Source: Clostridium sp. (lineage in GTDB: Bacteria; Bacillota; Clostridia; Clostridiales; Clostridiaceae). From it: 64,000 bases of DNA. The notes under the pieces were generated by a model. That model did no database searches. It was given only the letters and a program-made list of their open reading frames with translations, and was not told the origin of the DNA. Shown piece by piece: positions 38,564-46,650 of this stretch. Each line of letters begins with the position of its first letter. Position 1 is the first letter of the stretch. The stretch lies in the NCBI GenBank assembly GCA_031292145.1, contig JARLHR010000028.1, forward strand, positions 94,354-158,353. The letters are read 5' to 3'. The position numbers were made by a program, and so were the translations under genes.

Positions 38564-38650
38564 GCAATTAATAGAAGACTGCATCCACCTCTGCTTATCA
38601 AAATAAATATTGAAATACTTAAAAGCGGATACAGTCTTCTATTTAATTGC
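38564..38650 (-). terminator. Long hairpin after the first binding-protein gene
   Basis: AGAAGACTG, then ATCC, pairs with GGAT, then CAGTCTTCT, with an outer GCAATTA stem and a loop of about 40 bases. A similar structure follows the paralogous gene at 40631-40702, so it was copied with it. It may stop transcription or protect the binding-protein mRNA. Confidence 0.55.
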
Positions 38651-38715
38651 TTCAGTTAAACTTTCATAGTTCTGTGGAATAAACTTTCGCTTGATTCCCA
38701 CATTAATCTAATTTA

Positions 38716-40386
38716 TTAATTCCAAAGTTTAATCTTTTCAGCTACCATTTTGCTCATACCTTCATCTAGTTTATCTATATTCATAGCTTTAAGATCTTGT
38801 TGAATTTTGTCCCAAGCTGCATCAAAATCTGATTCATTGCCAAGAATTGCTTGAGTTATAGCTTTCATAGTATAATCATCAGCCTTCTTTTCAATTATAA
38901 CCATATCATTTGGTATAGTATATTGCCATACTTGTCCATGCTTAGATATCGGAAACTCCTTTGATGATGGAAAAAAATCCACAAAAGATTTCTTTCCATA
39001 TGCTTCCAAGGTAGCTTTTTCAGCCTCACTATAATTTTGGATAACATTATCTAAAGTGTTAGTTGTATAAAGATTTCCAGTTGAATCCAAAACTCCATCA
39101 CCTCTTTGTGGAAATGGATATACATATTTTCCAATACCAGTTTTCATTACAAAATTCTTATCTGTATTTTTTTGTTGTTGTATCTCTGGTAATACAACTC
39201 TCTTGCCATTTTCAACTTTATAATCTTTTCCTTCTATTCCCCAGTTTAATAAAACTTGCGCTTCATCTGATGCTAACCAATTTAAAAATTCAAAAGCTCT
39301 ATCTTTGTTTTTGCTTGTTGAGGATATTGCTACACCATAACCTCCACTATATCCCCAATCTTTCATAGTTTGGTCTTTGCATTTATCATTTAATGTAACT
39401 GAAAGTGGTGCAAAAGTTCTTTCATCCATGCCTGATGCGCGTAATGCCTTTGTTGCACTATCATAATCCCACCATACATCTGTTACACCTAAAACATTAC
39501 CTTGTACTATTTTTGCAACATACGCATCATGTTTTTGAGTAAATGATTCTGGATCTAATAATCCTTCTGCACTCATATGATTTAACCATTTAAAGTATTC
39601 TTTAACTTCCGGTAATTCAAATTTATAAGTAGCTTTTTGAGTTTGATCATTAACATTAAATTGTCCATCACCATCTATTCCTGCTACTGCATCAGCTGTA
39701 TCTCCACAATCTATCATCCATGTATAGTCACTTGCCATTAAACTCATTCCTATAGTTTTCTTTCCATTTATCTCAGGATATTTTGCTATATAAGCTTTTA
39801 TTGCATTTTCATAATCTTGTAATGTTTTAATCTGTGGATATCCTAATTCTTTTAAAACAGCATGTTGTAATTGCATAGTTCCACCTGGATTTAAGTTTTC
39901 TGTATGAACCCCATATGCTCCAACAGTATATATTGATGGATCTTCTGCACTACATCTCAATTTTTTTAATTGATCTCCATAAAGCGCTTTTAAATTATCT
40001 CCCTTCTTTTCAATATAATCATCAAGTTTAATAATAGCACCTGCATCTATTAACTTACCAGTATCACCTTTAGCATAAATTAAATCTGGATAATCACCAC
40101 TTGCTATCATTAACGGAATAGCTTGAGCGTCTCCTGCTACTGGATGAGTAAACTTTAAGGTTACTCCTGTAATCTCAGTTATTTTCTTTGCTACATCATC
40201 GTCAAAAGTCATGTCTCCTGACAAATCCGAGGTAAACATAGTTAATGTTATGGGGCTCTTATCCATAGTTGCACTACTTGAAACTAATCCTCCATTATCT
40301 CCCTTTGAGCTTCCACCACAGCCTACAAGCAAAGTAGTTGCTAAAGCAAATAAAATTATTACTGATATAATTTTACGTTTTTTCAT
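38716..40386 (-). CDS. ABC sugar-binding lipoprotein, copy 1
   Basis: This 556-residue protein has a lipoprotein signal (LLVGC, lipid attachment at the Cys) and the fold of family 1 extracellular solute-binding proteins of the LplA/YtcQ type, with GDYPDLIYAKGD and the C-terminal DDYTMKAITQAILG. It should capture oligosaccharides for the permease pair upstream in the same direction. It is about 90 percent identical by eye to the next gene upstream, a recent tandem duplicate. Differences cluster in several loops (for example VVWWDYDSA here versus DADWDYDSA there), which could tune ligand range. The gap to copy 2 holds a mobile-element remnant. Confidence 0.88.
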   Translation of the reverse strand: MKKRKIISVIILFALATTLLVGCGGSSKGDNGGLVSSSATMDKSPITLTMFTSDLSGDMTFDDDVAKKITEITGVTLKFTHPVAGDAQAIPLMIASGDYPDLIYAKGDTGKLIDAGAIIKLDDYIEKKGDNLKALYGDQLKKLRCSAEDPSIYTVGAYGVHTENLNPGGTMQLQHAVLKELGYPQIKTLQDYENAIKAYIAKYPEINGKKTIGMSLMASDYTWMIDCGDTADAVAGIDGDGQFNVNDQTQKATYKFELPEVKEYFKWLNHMSAEGLLDPESFTQKHDAYVAKIVQGNVLGVTDVWWDYDSATKALRASGMDERTFAPLSVTLNDKCKDQTMKDWGYSGGYGVAISSTSKNKDRAFEFLNWLASDEAQVLLNWGIEGKDYKVENGKRVVLPEIQQQKNTDKNFVMKTGIGKYVYPFPQRGDGVLDSTGNLYTTNTLDNVIQNYSEAEKATLEAYGKKSFVDFFPSSKEFPISKHGQVWQYTIPNDMVIIEKKADDYTMKAITQAILGNESDFDAAWDKIQQDLKAMNIDKLDEGMSKMVAEKIKLWN

Positions 40387-40458
40387 AACTTCCCCCTCTT
40401 TCTTAGTTACCTAAGTTTCGTACAAAGAAAACTATAGTATTTTCCCAAAAATAAATAA

Positions 40459-40632
40459 AGGATAATACCACGCTTTAACGTATAATTTTCTTTGCAACCA
40501 AAAATTAAGAAAGGCAGGTATTATCCTATGAATAATTTTACCTTTACTAATCATGAGTGTAAAGAAGAAACTACTCCCACTTTGGTAATTTCAGTAATAC
40601 AATTTGAACTAGAACCTAATAAACGCAACTAA
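40459..40632 (+). mobile_element. Probable insertion-sequence remnant between the duplicated binding-protein genes
   Basis: AGGATAATACC and GGTATTATCCT form a perfect 11-bp inverted repeat (40459-40469 and 40517-40527). The second arm abuts an ATG opening a 34-codon frame that starts MNNFTFTNHECKEE and stops at 40632. The layout of a hairpin directly before a start codon, followed by a very short frame, looks like the 5' end of a transposase gene whose remainder is lost. I cannot name the IS family. The 390-base gap otherwise holds only the hairpin after copy 2. Confidence 0.4.
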
Positions 40633-40702
40633 TAAAAGACTGCATCCACCTCTGCTTATCCAAATAAATATTGAAATACGCAAAAGTGGATACAATCTTC
40701 TA
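40631..40702 (-). terminator. Hairpin after the second binding-protein gene
   Basis: AAGACTGCATCCAC pairs imperfectly with GTGGATACAATCTT. It matches the structure after copy 1 in position and most of its sequence, and it has drifted more. Confidence 0.5.
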
Positions 40703-40776
40703 TTCAATTCCTTCAATTAACTTTTCATAGTAATGCGGAATAAACTTTCGTTTGCTTACCACATACATCTAATTTA

Positions 40777-42453
40777 TTAATTCCAAAGTTTAATCTTTTC
40801 AGCTACCATTTGGCTCATACCTTCATCTAGTTTATCTATATTCATAGCTTTAAGATCTTGTTGAATTTTGTCCCAAGCTGCATCAAAATTTGATTCACTG
40901 CCAAGAATTGCTTGAGTTATAGCTTTCATAGTATAATCATCAGCCTTCTTTTCAATTATAGCCATGTCACTATCACTTGGTATAGTATATTGCCATACTT
41001 GTCCATGCTTAGATATCGGGAACTCATTTGCTGGTGGGAAAAAATCTACAAAAGATTTCTTTCCATAACCCGCCAAGGTATCTTTTTGAGCCTGAGAATA
41101 ATTTTGAATAACATTATCTAAAGTGTTAGTTGTATAAGGATTTCCAGTTGAATCTAAAACACCATCACCTCTTTCTGGGAATGGATATACATATTTTCCA
41201 ATACCAGTTTTCGTTGCAAAATCCTTATCTGTATTTTTTTGTTGTTGTATCTCTGGTAATACAACTCTCTTGCCATTTTCAACTTTGTAATCTTTTCCTT
41301 CTATTCCCCAGTTTAATAGAACTTGCGCTTCATCTGATGCTAACCAATTTAAAAATTCAAATGCTCTATCTTTGTTTTTGCTTGTTGAAGATATTGCTAC
41401 CCCCCAACCGCCACTATATCCCCAATCTCTCATAGTTTTGTCTTTGCATTTATCATTTAATGTAACTGAAAGTGGTGCATAAGTTCTTTCATCCATGCCT
41501 GATGAGCGTAATGACTTTGTTGCACTATCATAATCCCAATCTGCATCTGTTACACCTAAAACATTACCTTGTGCTATTTTTGCAACATACGCATCATGTT
41601 TTTGAGTAAATGATTCTGGATCTAATAATCCTTCTGCGTTCATATGATTTAACCATTTAAAGTATTCTTTAACTTCCGGCAATTCAAATTTATAAGTAGC
41701 CTTTTGAGTGTCATCATTAATATTAAATTGTCCATCACCATCTATTCCTGCTACAGCATCAGCTGTATCTCCACAATCTATCATCCATGTATAGTCACTT
41801 GCCATTAAACTCATTCCTATAGTTTTCTTTCCATTTATCTCAGGATGTTTTGCTATATAAGTTTTTATTGCATTTTCATAATCTTGTAATGTTTTAATTT
41901 GTGGATATCCTAATTCTTTTAAAACAGCATGTTGTAATTGCATAGTTCCATTTGGAGTTAATTTTTCTGTATGAACCCCATATGTTCCAACAGTATATAT
42001 CGATGGATCTTCTGCACTACATTTTAATTTCTTTAATTGATCTCCATAAAGCGCTTTTATATTATCTCCCTTCTTTTCAATATAATCATCAAGTTTAATA
42101 ATAGCGCCTGCATCTATTAACTTACCAGTATCACCTTTAGCATAAATTAAATCTGGATAATCACCACTTGCTATCATTAACGGAACAGCTTGAGAGTCTC
42201 CTGCTACTGGATGAGTAAACTTTAAGGTCACCCCTGTAAGCTCAGTTATTTTCTTTGCTACATCATCATCAAAAGTCATGTCTTCTGACAAATCCGAGGT
42301 AAACATAGTTAATGTTATGGGTGTCTTATCCATAGTCGTACTACTTGAAACTGTTCCTCCATTATCTCCCTTTGAGCTTCCACCACAGCCTACAAGCAAA
42401 GTAGTCGCTAAAGCAAATGAAATTATTACTGATATAAGTTTACGTTTTTTCAT
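40777..42453 (-). CDS. ABC sugar-binding lipoprotein, copy 2
   Basis: This 558-residue lipoprotein has the same signal, lipobox (LLVGC) and fold as copy 1. Its gene lies 43 bases after the inner-membrane permease gene, so it is the member in direct operon contact with the transporter and probably the original copy. It differs from copy 1 by scattered substitutions and a two-residue insertion near the C-terminus (PSDSDMAI). Two similar binding proteins served by one permease pair suggest either a dose effect or different oligosaccharide preferences. Confidence 0.88.
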   Translation of the reverse strand: MKKRKLISVIISFALATTLLVGCGGSSKGDNGGTVSSSTTMDKTPITLTMFTSDLSEDMTFDDDVAKKITELTGVTLKFTHPVAGDSQAVPLMIASGDYPDLIYAKGDTGKLIDAGAIIKLDDYIEKKGDNIKALYGDQLKKLKCSAEDPSIYTVGTYGVHTEKLTPNGTMQLQHAVLKELGYPQIKTLQDYENAIKTYIAKHPEINGKKTIGMSLMASDYTWMIDCGDTADAVAGIDGDGQFNINDDTQKATYKFELPEVKEYFKWLNHMNAEGLLDPESFTQKHDAYVAKIAQGNVLGVTDADWDYDSATKSLRSSGMDERTYAPLSVTLNDKCKDKTMRDWGYSGGWGVAISSTSKNKDRAFEFLNWLASDEAQVLLNWGIEGKDYKVENGKRVVLPEIQQQKNTDKDFATKTGIGKYVYPFPERGDGVLDSTGNPYTTNTLDNVIQNYSQAQKDTLAGYGKKSFVDFFPPANEFPISKHGQVWQYTIPSDSDMAIIEKKADDYTMKAITQAILGSESNFDAAWDKIQQDLKAMNIDKLDEGMSQMVAEKIKLWN

Positions 42454-42496
42454 AACTTTCCCCTCTTTCTTAATTAAAACAGCTTTATATTATTTA

Positions 42497-43384
42497 TTAA
42501 CTTTTAACTGCCCCTAATGTCATTCCTGTAAGAAAATATTTTTGTACAAATGGATACACAAATAATATTGGACCTGTTGCAATCATTGTTATTGCCATCT
42601 TTATTGACTCTGGATTAACAGCTGCAGCTTGCATTGCTGGATCATTAGGATTCATCTGTGCTGCACTTGCACTTGCACTTGCAGCCCCCAAAACCTTCAT
42701 AAGTTCATATTGCAGTGTTGTTAAAGCGTCATTTTGTCCTGCATAAAGATAAGTATCAAACCAGCTATTCCATTGACCAACAGCTAAAAATAATGCTACT
42801 GTTGCAATTACTGGCAAACATAATGGCATAACTATTTTTGTAAATATTACAAAATAATTCGCACCATCTATCATAGCTGATTCATTTAAAGCTGGCGGTA
42901 ATCCATCAATAAATGACCTTATAAGAATAACATTAAAAGTACCAATTAAACCTGGTATTATATATACTGCAAAATGATTTACTAATCCTAAATTTCTTAT
43001 AAGCATATAACTAGGAATTAATCCTCCACCTACATACATTGTTACAACAAATAAGATTGTAACAATTTTATTAAATATAAATTCTCTTCTACTTAATACA
43101 AATGCCACCATTGCAGTAGCTAAAACTCCTGTTACTGTACCTATTACAGTTCTAAGTATTGATATCAAAAATCCATGAGGCAACTTGCTACTTCCCGCAA
43201 ATATTTCCTTGTAATTTTGTAATGTAAATACTCTTGGCCATATATGGATTCCACCTTTAACAGTATCTGTTGCATCATTAAATGAAACTGCCAATACATT
43301 TAAAAATGGATATATAGTTACTATTGAAACAATTATCATGAAAATAGTTAATACTATATCAAACATTGTAAATCTTTTCTTCAT
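42497..43384 (-). CDS. ABC sugar transporter permease (LplC/YtcP-like)
   Basis: This 295-residue membrane protein has about six hydrophobic segments and the EAA loop of importer permeases (ESAMIDGANYFVIFTKIVMP). The start KKRFTMFDIVLTIF and end FVQKYFLTGMTLGAVKS are typical of the LplC/YtcP branch of MalG-type permeases. It pairs with the permease gene 23 bases upstream, and a binding-protein gene follows 43 bases downstream. GAGGAGG precedes the ATG. No ATP-binding subunit gene lies in the operon. Confidence 0.9.
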   Translation of the reverse strand: MKKRFTMFDIVLTIFMIIVSIVTIYPFLNVLAVSFNDATDTVKGGIHIWPRVFTLQNYKEIFAGSSKLPHGFLISILRTVIGTVTGVLATAMVAFVLSRREFIFNKIVTILFVVTMYVGGGLIPSYMLIRNLGLVNHFAVYIIPGLIGTFNVILIRSFIDGLPPALNESAMIDGANYFVIFTKIVMPLCLPVIATVALFLAVGQWNSWFDTYLYAGQNDALTTLQYELMKVLGAASASASAAQMNPNDPAMQAAAVNPESIKMAITMIATGPILFVYPFVQKYFLTGMTLGAVKS

Positions 43385-43407
43385 TAGACATCCTCCTCAA
43401 ATAAATT

Positions 43408-44388
43408 TTAGTTGAATAACGCTAGTCCTTCCCCAGATTTTTTAGCTAATCTATTTGCACCAAATATCAAAATAATACTAACAACAGATTTAAATATACC
43501 TATAGCAGTACCATATGAATATCTAAACATTCCAATACCATAATCTAATGCATATTTATCTATTACTAAAGATTTATCTGCAACTATAGGATTTCCAAGT
43601 AGCATTTGTTTTTCAAATCCTATATTTAACAAATTTCCTATGCTCATTATTAGTAATACTACGATTGTTGGTTTTATTGATGGCAACGTTATACTAATCA
43701 TCTGCCTTAATCTTCCTGCTCCATCAACTTTTGCAGCATCATATAATTCTGGATCTATAGACGTTATAGCCGCCAAATATATTATAGCCCCCCAGCCCAC
43801 TTCCTTCCATATATCTGAAGCTGTAAGTATTCCCCAGAAAAGATTTGGGTCAGACATAAAACTTTTTGGAGTGCTTAAAATATGAAATTTTAATAATAAT
43901 TCATTAACTATTCCACTTGGTGAAAGCATACTTGTAATTATACTTGCTGCTACTACCCACGAAATAAAATGTGGTAAATACGATATAGTTTGTACGCATT
44001 TTTTAAACTTAACATTTCTCACTTCATTTAATAATAAGGCAAATCCTATTGCGCATGTTGTTCCAAACACCAACCCTAACAAACTCATAGCAATAGTATT
44101 TTGCATTGATTGATAAAATTGAGGTTCAGCGAATAATTCCTTAAAATATTTTAATCCAACCCATTTTTGGTCTAAAAATCCTTTTTCAGGTCTATAATCT
44201 TGAAATGCCGTCACCCATCCAATTAATGGTATATACGCGAATATGATTAACCACACCACAAATGGCATTGACATAAACATTAGAAATTTTTGTTTCTTTA
44301 TTAATTTCCATGTAATTTTCTTTTCTTTTTTTATTTTTTCTTCCACCAGTATTTCTGATATTTCTGCATTATTTTTTGAAATTTGCAT
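43408..44388 (-). CDS. ABC sugar transporter permease (LplB/YteP-like)
   Basis: This 326-residue membrane protein has a charged N-terminal cytoplasmic stretch, about six membrane segments and the EAA loop (DAAKVDGAGRLRQMISITLP). It belongs to the MalF-like LplB/YteP branch. It is the first gene of the transporter operon, with AAGGAGG before its ATG and the shared A/T-rich promoter element 65 bases upstream. With its partner it should form the importer channel for xyloglucan oligosaccharides, an inference from the surrounding enzymes. Confidence 0.9.
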   Translation of the reverse strand: MQISKNNAEISEILVEEKIKKEKKITWKLIKKQKFLMFMSMPFVVWLIIFAYIPLIGWVTAFQDYRPEKGFLDQKWVGLKYFKELFAEPQFYQSMQNTIAMSLLGLVFGTTCAIGFALLLNEVRNVKFKKCVQTISYLPHFISWVVAASIITSMLSPSGIVNELLLKFHILSTPKSFMSDPNLFWGILTASDIWKEVGWGAIIYLAAITSIDPELYDAAKVDGAGRLRQMISITLPSIKPTIVVLLIMSIGNLLNIGFEKQMLLGNPIVADKSLVIDKYALDYGIGMFRYSYGTAIGIFKSVVSIILIFGANRLAKKSGEGLALFN

Positions 44389-44452
44389 CTGTGTACCTCC
44401 TTATTTTTTCTCTAACTTATATATTAATTCTAATCTCAATTTTAAATTTGAA

Positions 44453-44480
44453 ATACCCAAAAAACTGTATATGTTTTCAT
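44453..44480 (-). promoter_or_regulatory. Shared activator element before the transporter operon
   Basis: A diverged copy of the A/T-rich block (ATACCCAAAAAACTG on the plus strand). The minus-strand GTAT to -10 span is again 30 bases, here with TAGAAT as the -10 box. Confidence 0.5.
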
Positions 44481-44565
44481 ATAAAAATTAGAGTTATTTT
44501 ATTAAATAACCTATAAGTTTTAATATTATAAATTCTATTATATATATTTTTTTAAAAAAATAAGT

Positions 44566-44605
44566 ATAGGCTTATGATTCTTATCACTTGAAATCATAAG
44601 CCTAT
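44566..44605 (-). terminator. Terminator of the YesL-like gene
   Basis: ATAGGCTTATGATT and AATCATAAGCCTAT form a perfect 14-bp stem with a 12-base loop, followed on the minus strand by a T run. It separates the YesL-like gene from the transporter operon. Confidence 0.85.
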
Positions 44606-44615
44606 GTTTACTTTA

Positions 44616-45314
44616 TTATGCATCACAATTATCTCTATATTGTTCTTTTATTTCATCCTCTAATTCATCAATTGCTTTTCTTTCTATTTTCATTATTAAA
44701 TAACATATTATACTTGCACCAAACAAAAGTCCAATTAAAGATGTTCCCGTAATCCTGATAAGTGCTAGTACAATAATAATCATTGATATACAACTCAAAC
44801 TTATGTACATCTTTTTAACTAGCAATTTTGTTGAAATTTTTATTAAATGTACAGTTTTTACATTATATCTAGATATTATAGGATAAATATAAAATCCTAG
44901 CATAATGAATATTACTATTAAAAATAAAAATAAGTATGAAAGATATGTATCTCCTATTAAACTAAAGTAATTCATATCGAAATATAACATACCAATGAAA
45001 CTATTCAATATTATTCCTATTAACAAGCCCTGGAAAAAGTTTAATTTGTAAAAATGAAAAAAATCTTTTGTAGGAGACACTTCACCATCTCTAACTAACC
45101 TTCCATTTACTGAAAAAAGTGTTGCTAATGCTGGCCCAATTACTATTGAGATTAGTAATAGTATTGGAATGGAAATACTCCCCTGAAAATTATACAGATA
45201 AAACAAAAATGGTGCTATCATTACTAAAAACCAGAAATTAATTACAAAAAAGTTACATATATATGTTGTAATAATATATAGCCTATTATTAAGTACGTCA
45301 TTTTTCTCTTTCAT
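44616..45314 (-). CDS. YesL-like membrane protein (DUF624)
   Basis: This 232-residue protein has about five membrane segments and the DUF624/YesL pattern: an N-terminal hydrophobic pair (FFVINFWFLVMIAPFLF), GPALATLFSVNGRLVRDGE in the first loop, and a central helix DFFHFYKLNFFQG. YesL proteins lie beside LplABC-type sugar transporters in many Firmicutes, but their role is not established. The start is set at the ATG with GGAGGAG 9 bases upstream; an upstream in-frame GTG overlaps that site. The shared A/T-rich promoter element lies 78 bases upstream, which ties this gene to the regulon. Confidence 0.82.
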   Translation of the reverse strand: MKEKNDVLNNRLYIITTYICNFFVINFWFLVMIAPFLFYLYNFQGSISIPILLLISIVIGPALATLFSVNGRLVRDGEVSPTKDFFHFYKLNFFQGLLIGIILNSFIGMLYFDMNYFSLIGDTYLSYLFLFLIVIFIMLGFYIYPIISRYNVKTVHLIKISTKLLVKKMYISLSCISMIIIVLALIRITGTSLIGLLFGASIICYLIMKIERKAIDELEDEIKEQYRDNCDA

Positions 45315-45391
45315 ACTTTTTCTCTCCTCCACCGATAAAAAAAATTAATAATATGCCTTTATAGAATTATATCTTTTAATTTCATAGCAGA

Positions 45392-45418
45392 ATACCATAT
45401 AAATTTGATATATTTTAC
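45392..45418 (-). promoter_or_regulatory. Shared activator element before the YesL-like gene
   Basis: The A/T-rich block (AAATTTGATATATTTTA on the plus strand) is close to the copy before the GH31 gene. On the minus strand the GTAT-to-TATAAT span is again 30 bases. The intervening 20 bases differ, so only the block and spacing are kept. Confidence 0.6.
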
Positions 45419-45505
45419 TTAAAATATTATATATTTATCTCTATAGCTCCTTAATAAAGGATTTTACTATATCCCAAGTTTTAATCATTAATTTGCATAT
45501 CAATG

Positions 45506-46333
45506 CTAGGAATTTAATTTCCTGTAATTCGAAGGAGAGATACCAGTGGAATCCTTAAACAGTTTAGATAGGTAGTAAATATCAGCAACGCCAACCATAT
45601 CGCAAATCTCTGTCAGCGTAAGATTGGAAAAAATTAGCAACCTCTTAGCCTCCTCGATTCTCCTTTTGTTGATATAGTGAATTGGTGAGGCACCAAAGTG
45701 CTTTTTAAATATGCGTATAAAATAATTGGGGTGCAGATGTGCCATTCCCGAAAGTTCTTCGATAGTTAAGCTTTTAGCTATATTTTTCTCTATATACTGA
45801 ATTATAGTATTAAGCTTTTCTACAATCTCCGAGTTAGATATATTAATGCATTGGTCAGCCGAGTTATTTATATAGTACGAAATTAACCTAAGCATGCTAG
45901 CTTTTAGCATTAGCGATGCAGACATTTCCATGCTGCTATTATGAGTAAGAAGCTCGTTAAAGATACTTTCTAATTCCCCATCGTCTTTAACTTCAATAAA
46001 GTGCGGAAGCTTTATTATATCAAATATATTCATTTCTCCAATTTTGGCTGTAAAGTGGCACCAATACTTGGTGAATGTATTCTCGCTGATAATTGAATAA
46101 GACTGTTTTATGCCCTGAGGCATTAGAAATATCTGACTAGGCTTTGGAAAGTACTCTTTATCCCCAATTTTAAGCCGCCCTTCACCTGAGCAAATAAAAT
46201 AAAACTTATTATAGTCAGGAGTATAATCTAAGTCTCTCCAATCTGTACCAACTTTGTTGAATCCGGCAAAACTTACGTTTACTTGTATATTTGAAAGATA
46301 ACTTTTAATTAGCTGTTTTTCACTATAGTTCAT
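45506..46333 (-). CDS. AraC-family regulator next to the transporter genes
   Basis: 275 residues. The cupin sensor (FYFICSGEGRLKIGDKEY, FLMPQGIKQSY) is followed by AraC helix-turn-helix units (MAHLHPNYFIRIFKKHFG and CDMVGVADIYYLSKLFKDSTG, ending SPSNYRKL). AAGGTGAT precedes the ATG. It lies directly upstream of the YesL-like and transporter genes and is the nearest regulator to all four copies of the shared promoter element, so it is the leading candidate for the activator that binds them. That link is inferred from position only. Confidence 0.86.
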   Translation of the reverse strand: MNYSEKQLIKSYLSNIQVNVSFAGFNKVGTDWRDLDYTPDYNKFYFICSGEGRLKIGDKEYFPKPSQIFLMPQGIKQSYSIISENTFTKYWCHFTAKIGEMNIFDIIKLPHFIEVKDDGELESIFNELLTHNSSMEMSASLMLKASMLRLISYYINNSADQCINISNSEIVEKLNTIIQYIEKNIAKSLTIEELSGMAHLHPNYFIRIFKKHFGASPIHYINKRRIEEAKRLLIFSNLTLTEICDMVGVADIYYLSKLFKDSTGISPSNYRKLNS

Positions 46334-46373
46334 AATTTCATCACCTTAAATAATCAATTTTATATATTTAATT

Positions 46374-46476
46374 ATAGGAAAACACTACAAAATATTAATT
46401 TATACATGTCCGAAAATTGCAGCTTCACGCGATTTTCGAGTATGTATAAATTACTAATAGAAGTTAGTTTCCTATA
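46374..46476. repeat. Nested inverted repeat upstream of the AraC gene
   Basis: Inner arms AATTTATACAT plus CGAAAAT pair with ATTTTCG plus ATGTATAAATT; outer arms TATAGGAAAAC and GTTTCCTATA also pair. The whole element is about 100 bases and could fold into one long hairpin. It resembles a small miniature transposable element or a regulatory stem-loop. It fills much of a 317-base gap, along with the terminator of the GH95 gene. A degenerate piece at about 46528-46550 (TTTTTTCATGTGGCTAAA) resembles the AGGCAYATGAAA repeat end. Confidence 0.55.
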
Positions 46477-46554
46477 GTTTTATATATCAAAATTATATAT
46501 TAGAATTGGTAAAATTAATATATGGGATATTATTTTTTCATGTGGCTAAAATAA

Positions 46555-46583
46555 AAAACTCGGGATTAATCTCCCGAGTTTTA
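46555..46583 (-). terminator. Terminator of the GH95 gene
   Basis: AAAACTCGGGA and TCCCGAGTTTT form an 11-bp stem with a short loop. On the minus strand it is followed by a run of T, giving a classic intrinsic terminator. Confidence 0.85.
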
Positions 46584-46650
46584 ACTGTTGAATAAATAAC
46601 TTGAAAATCAAATATATACTCATAACAAAGTCTTATGTCAACTTTAAGTG

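Noticed and set aside
39063-41435. Two 101-codon plus-strand frames (39063-39368 and 41130-41435) inside the binding-protein genes, similar to each other
   Set aside because: They lie antisense to the two paralogous genes and are similar only because the sense genes were duplicated. They lack ribosome binding sites and known domains.
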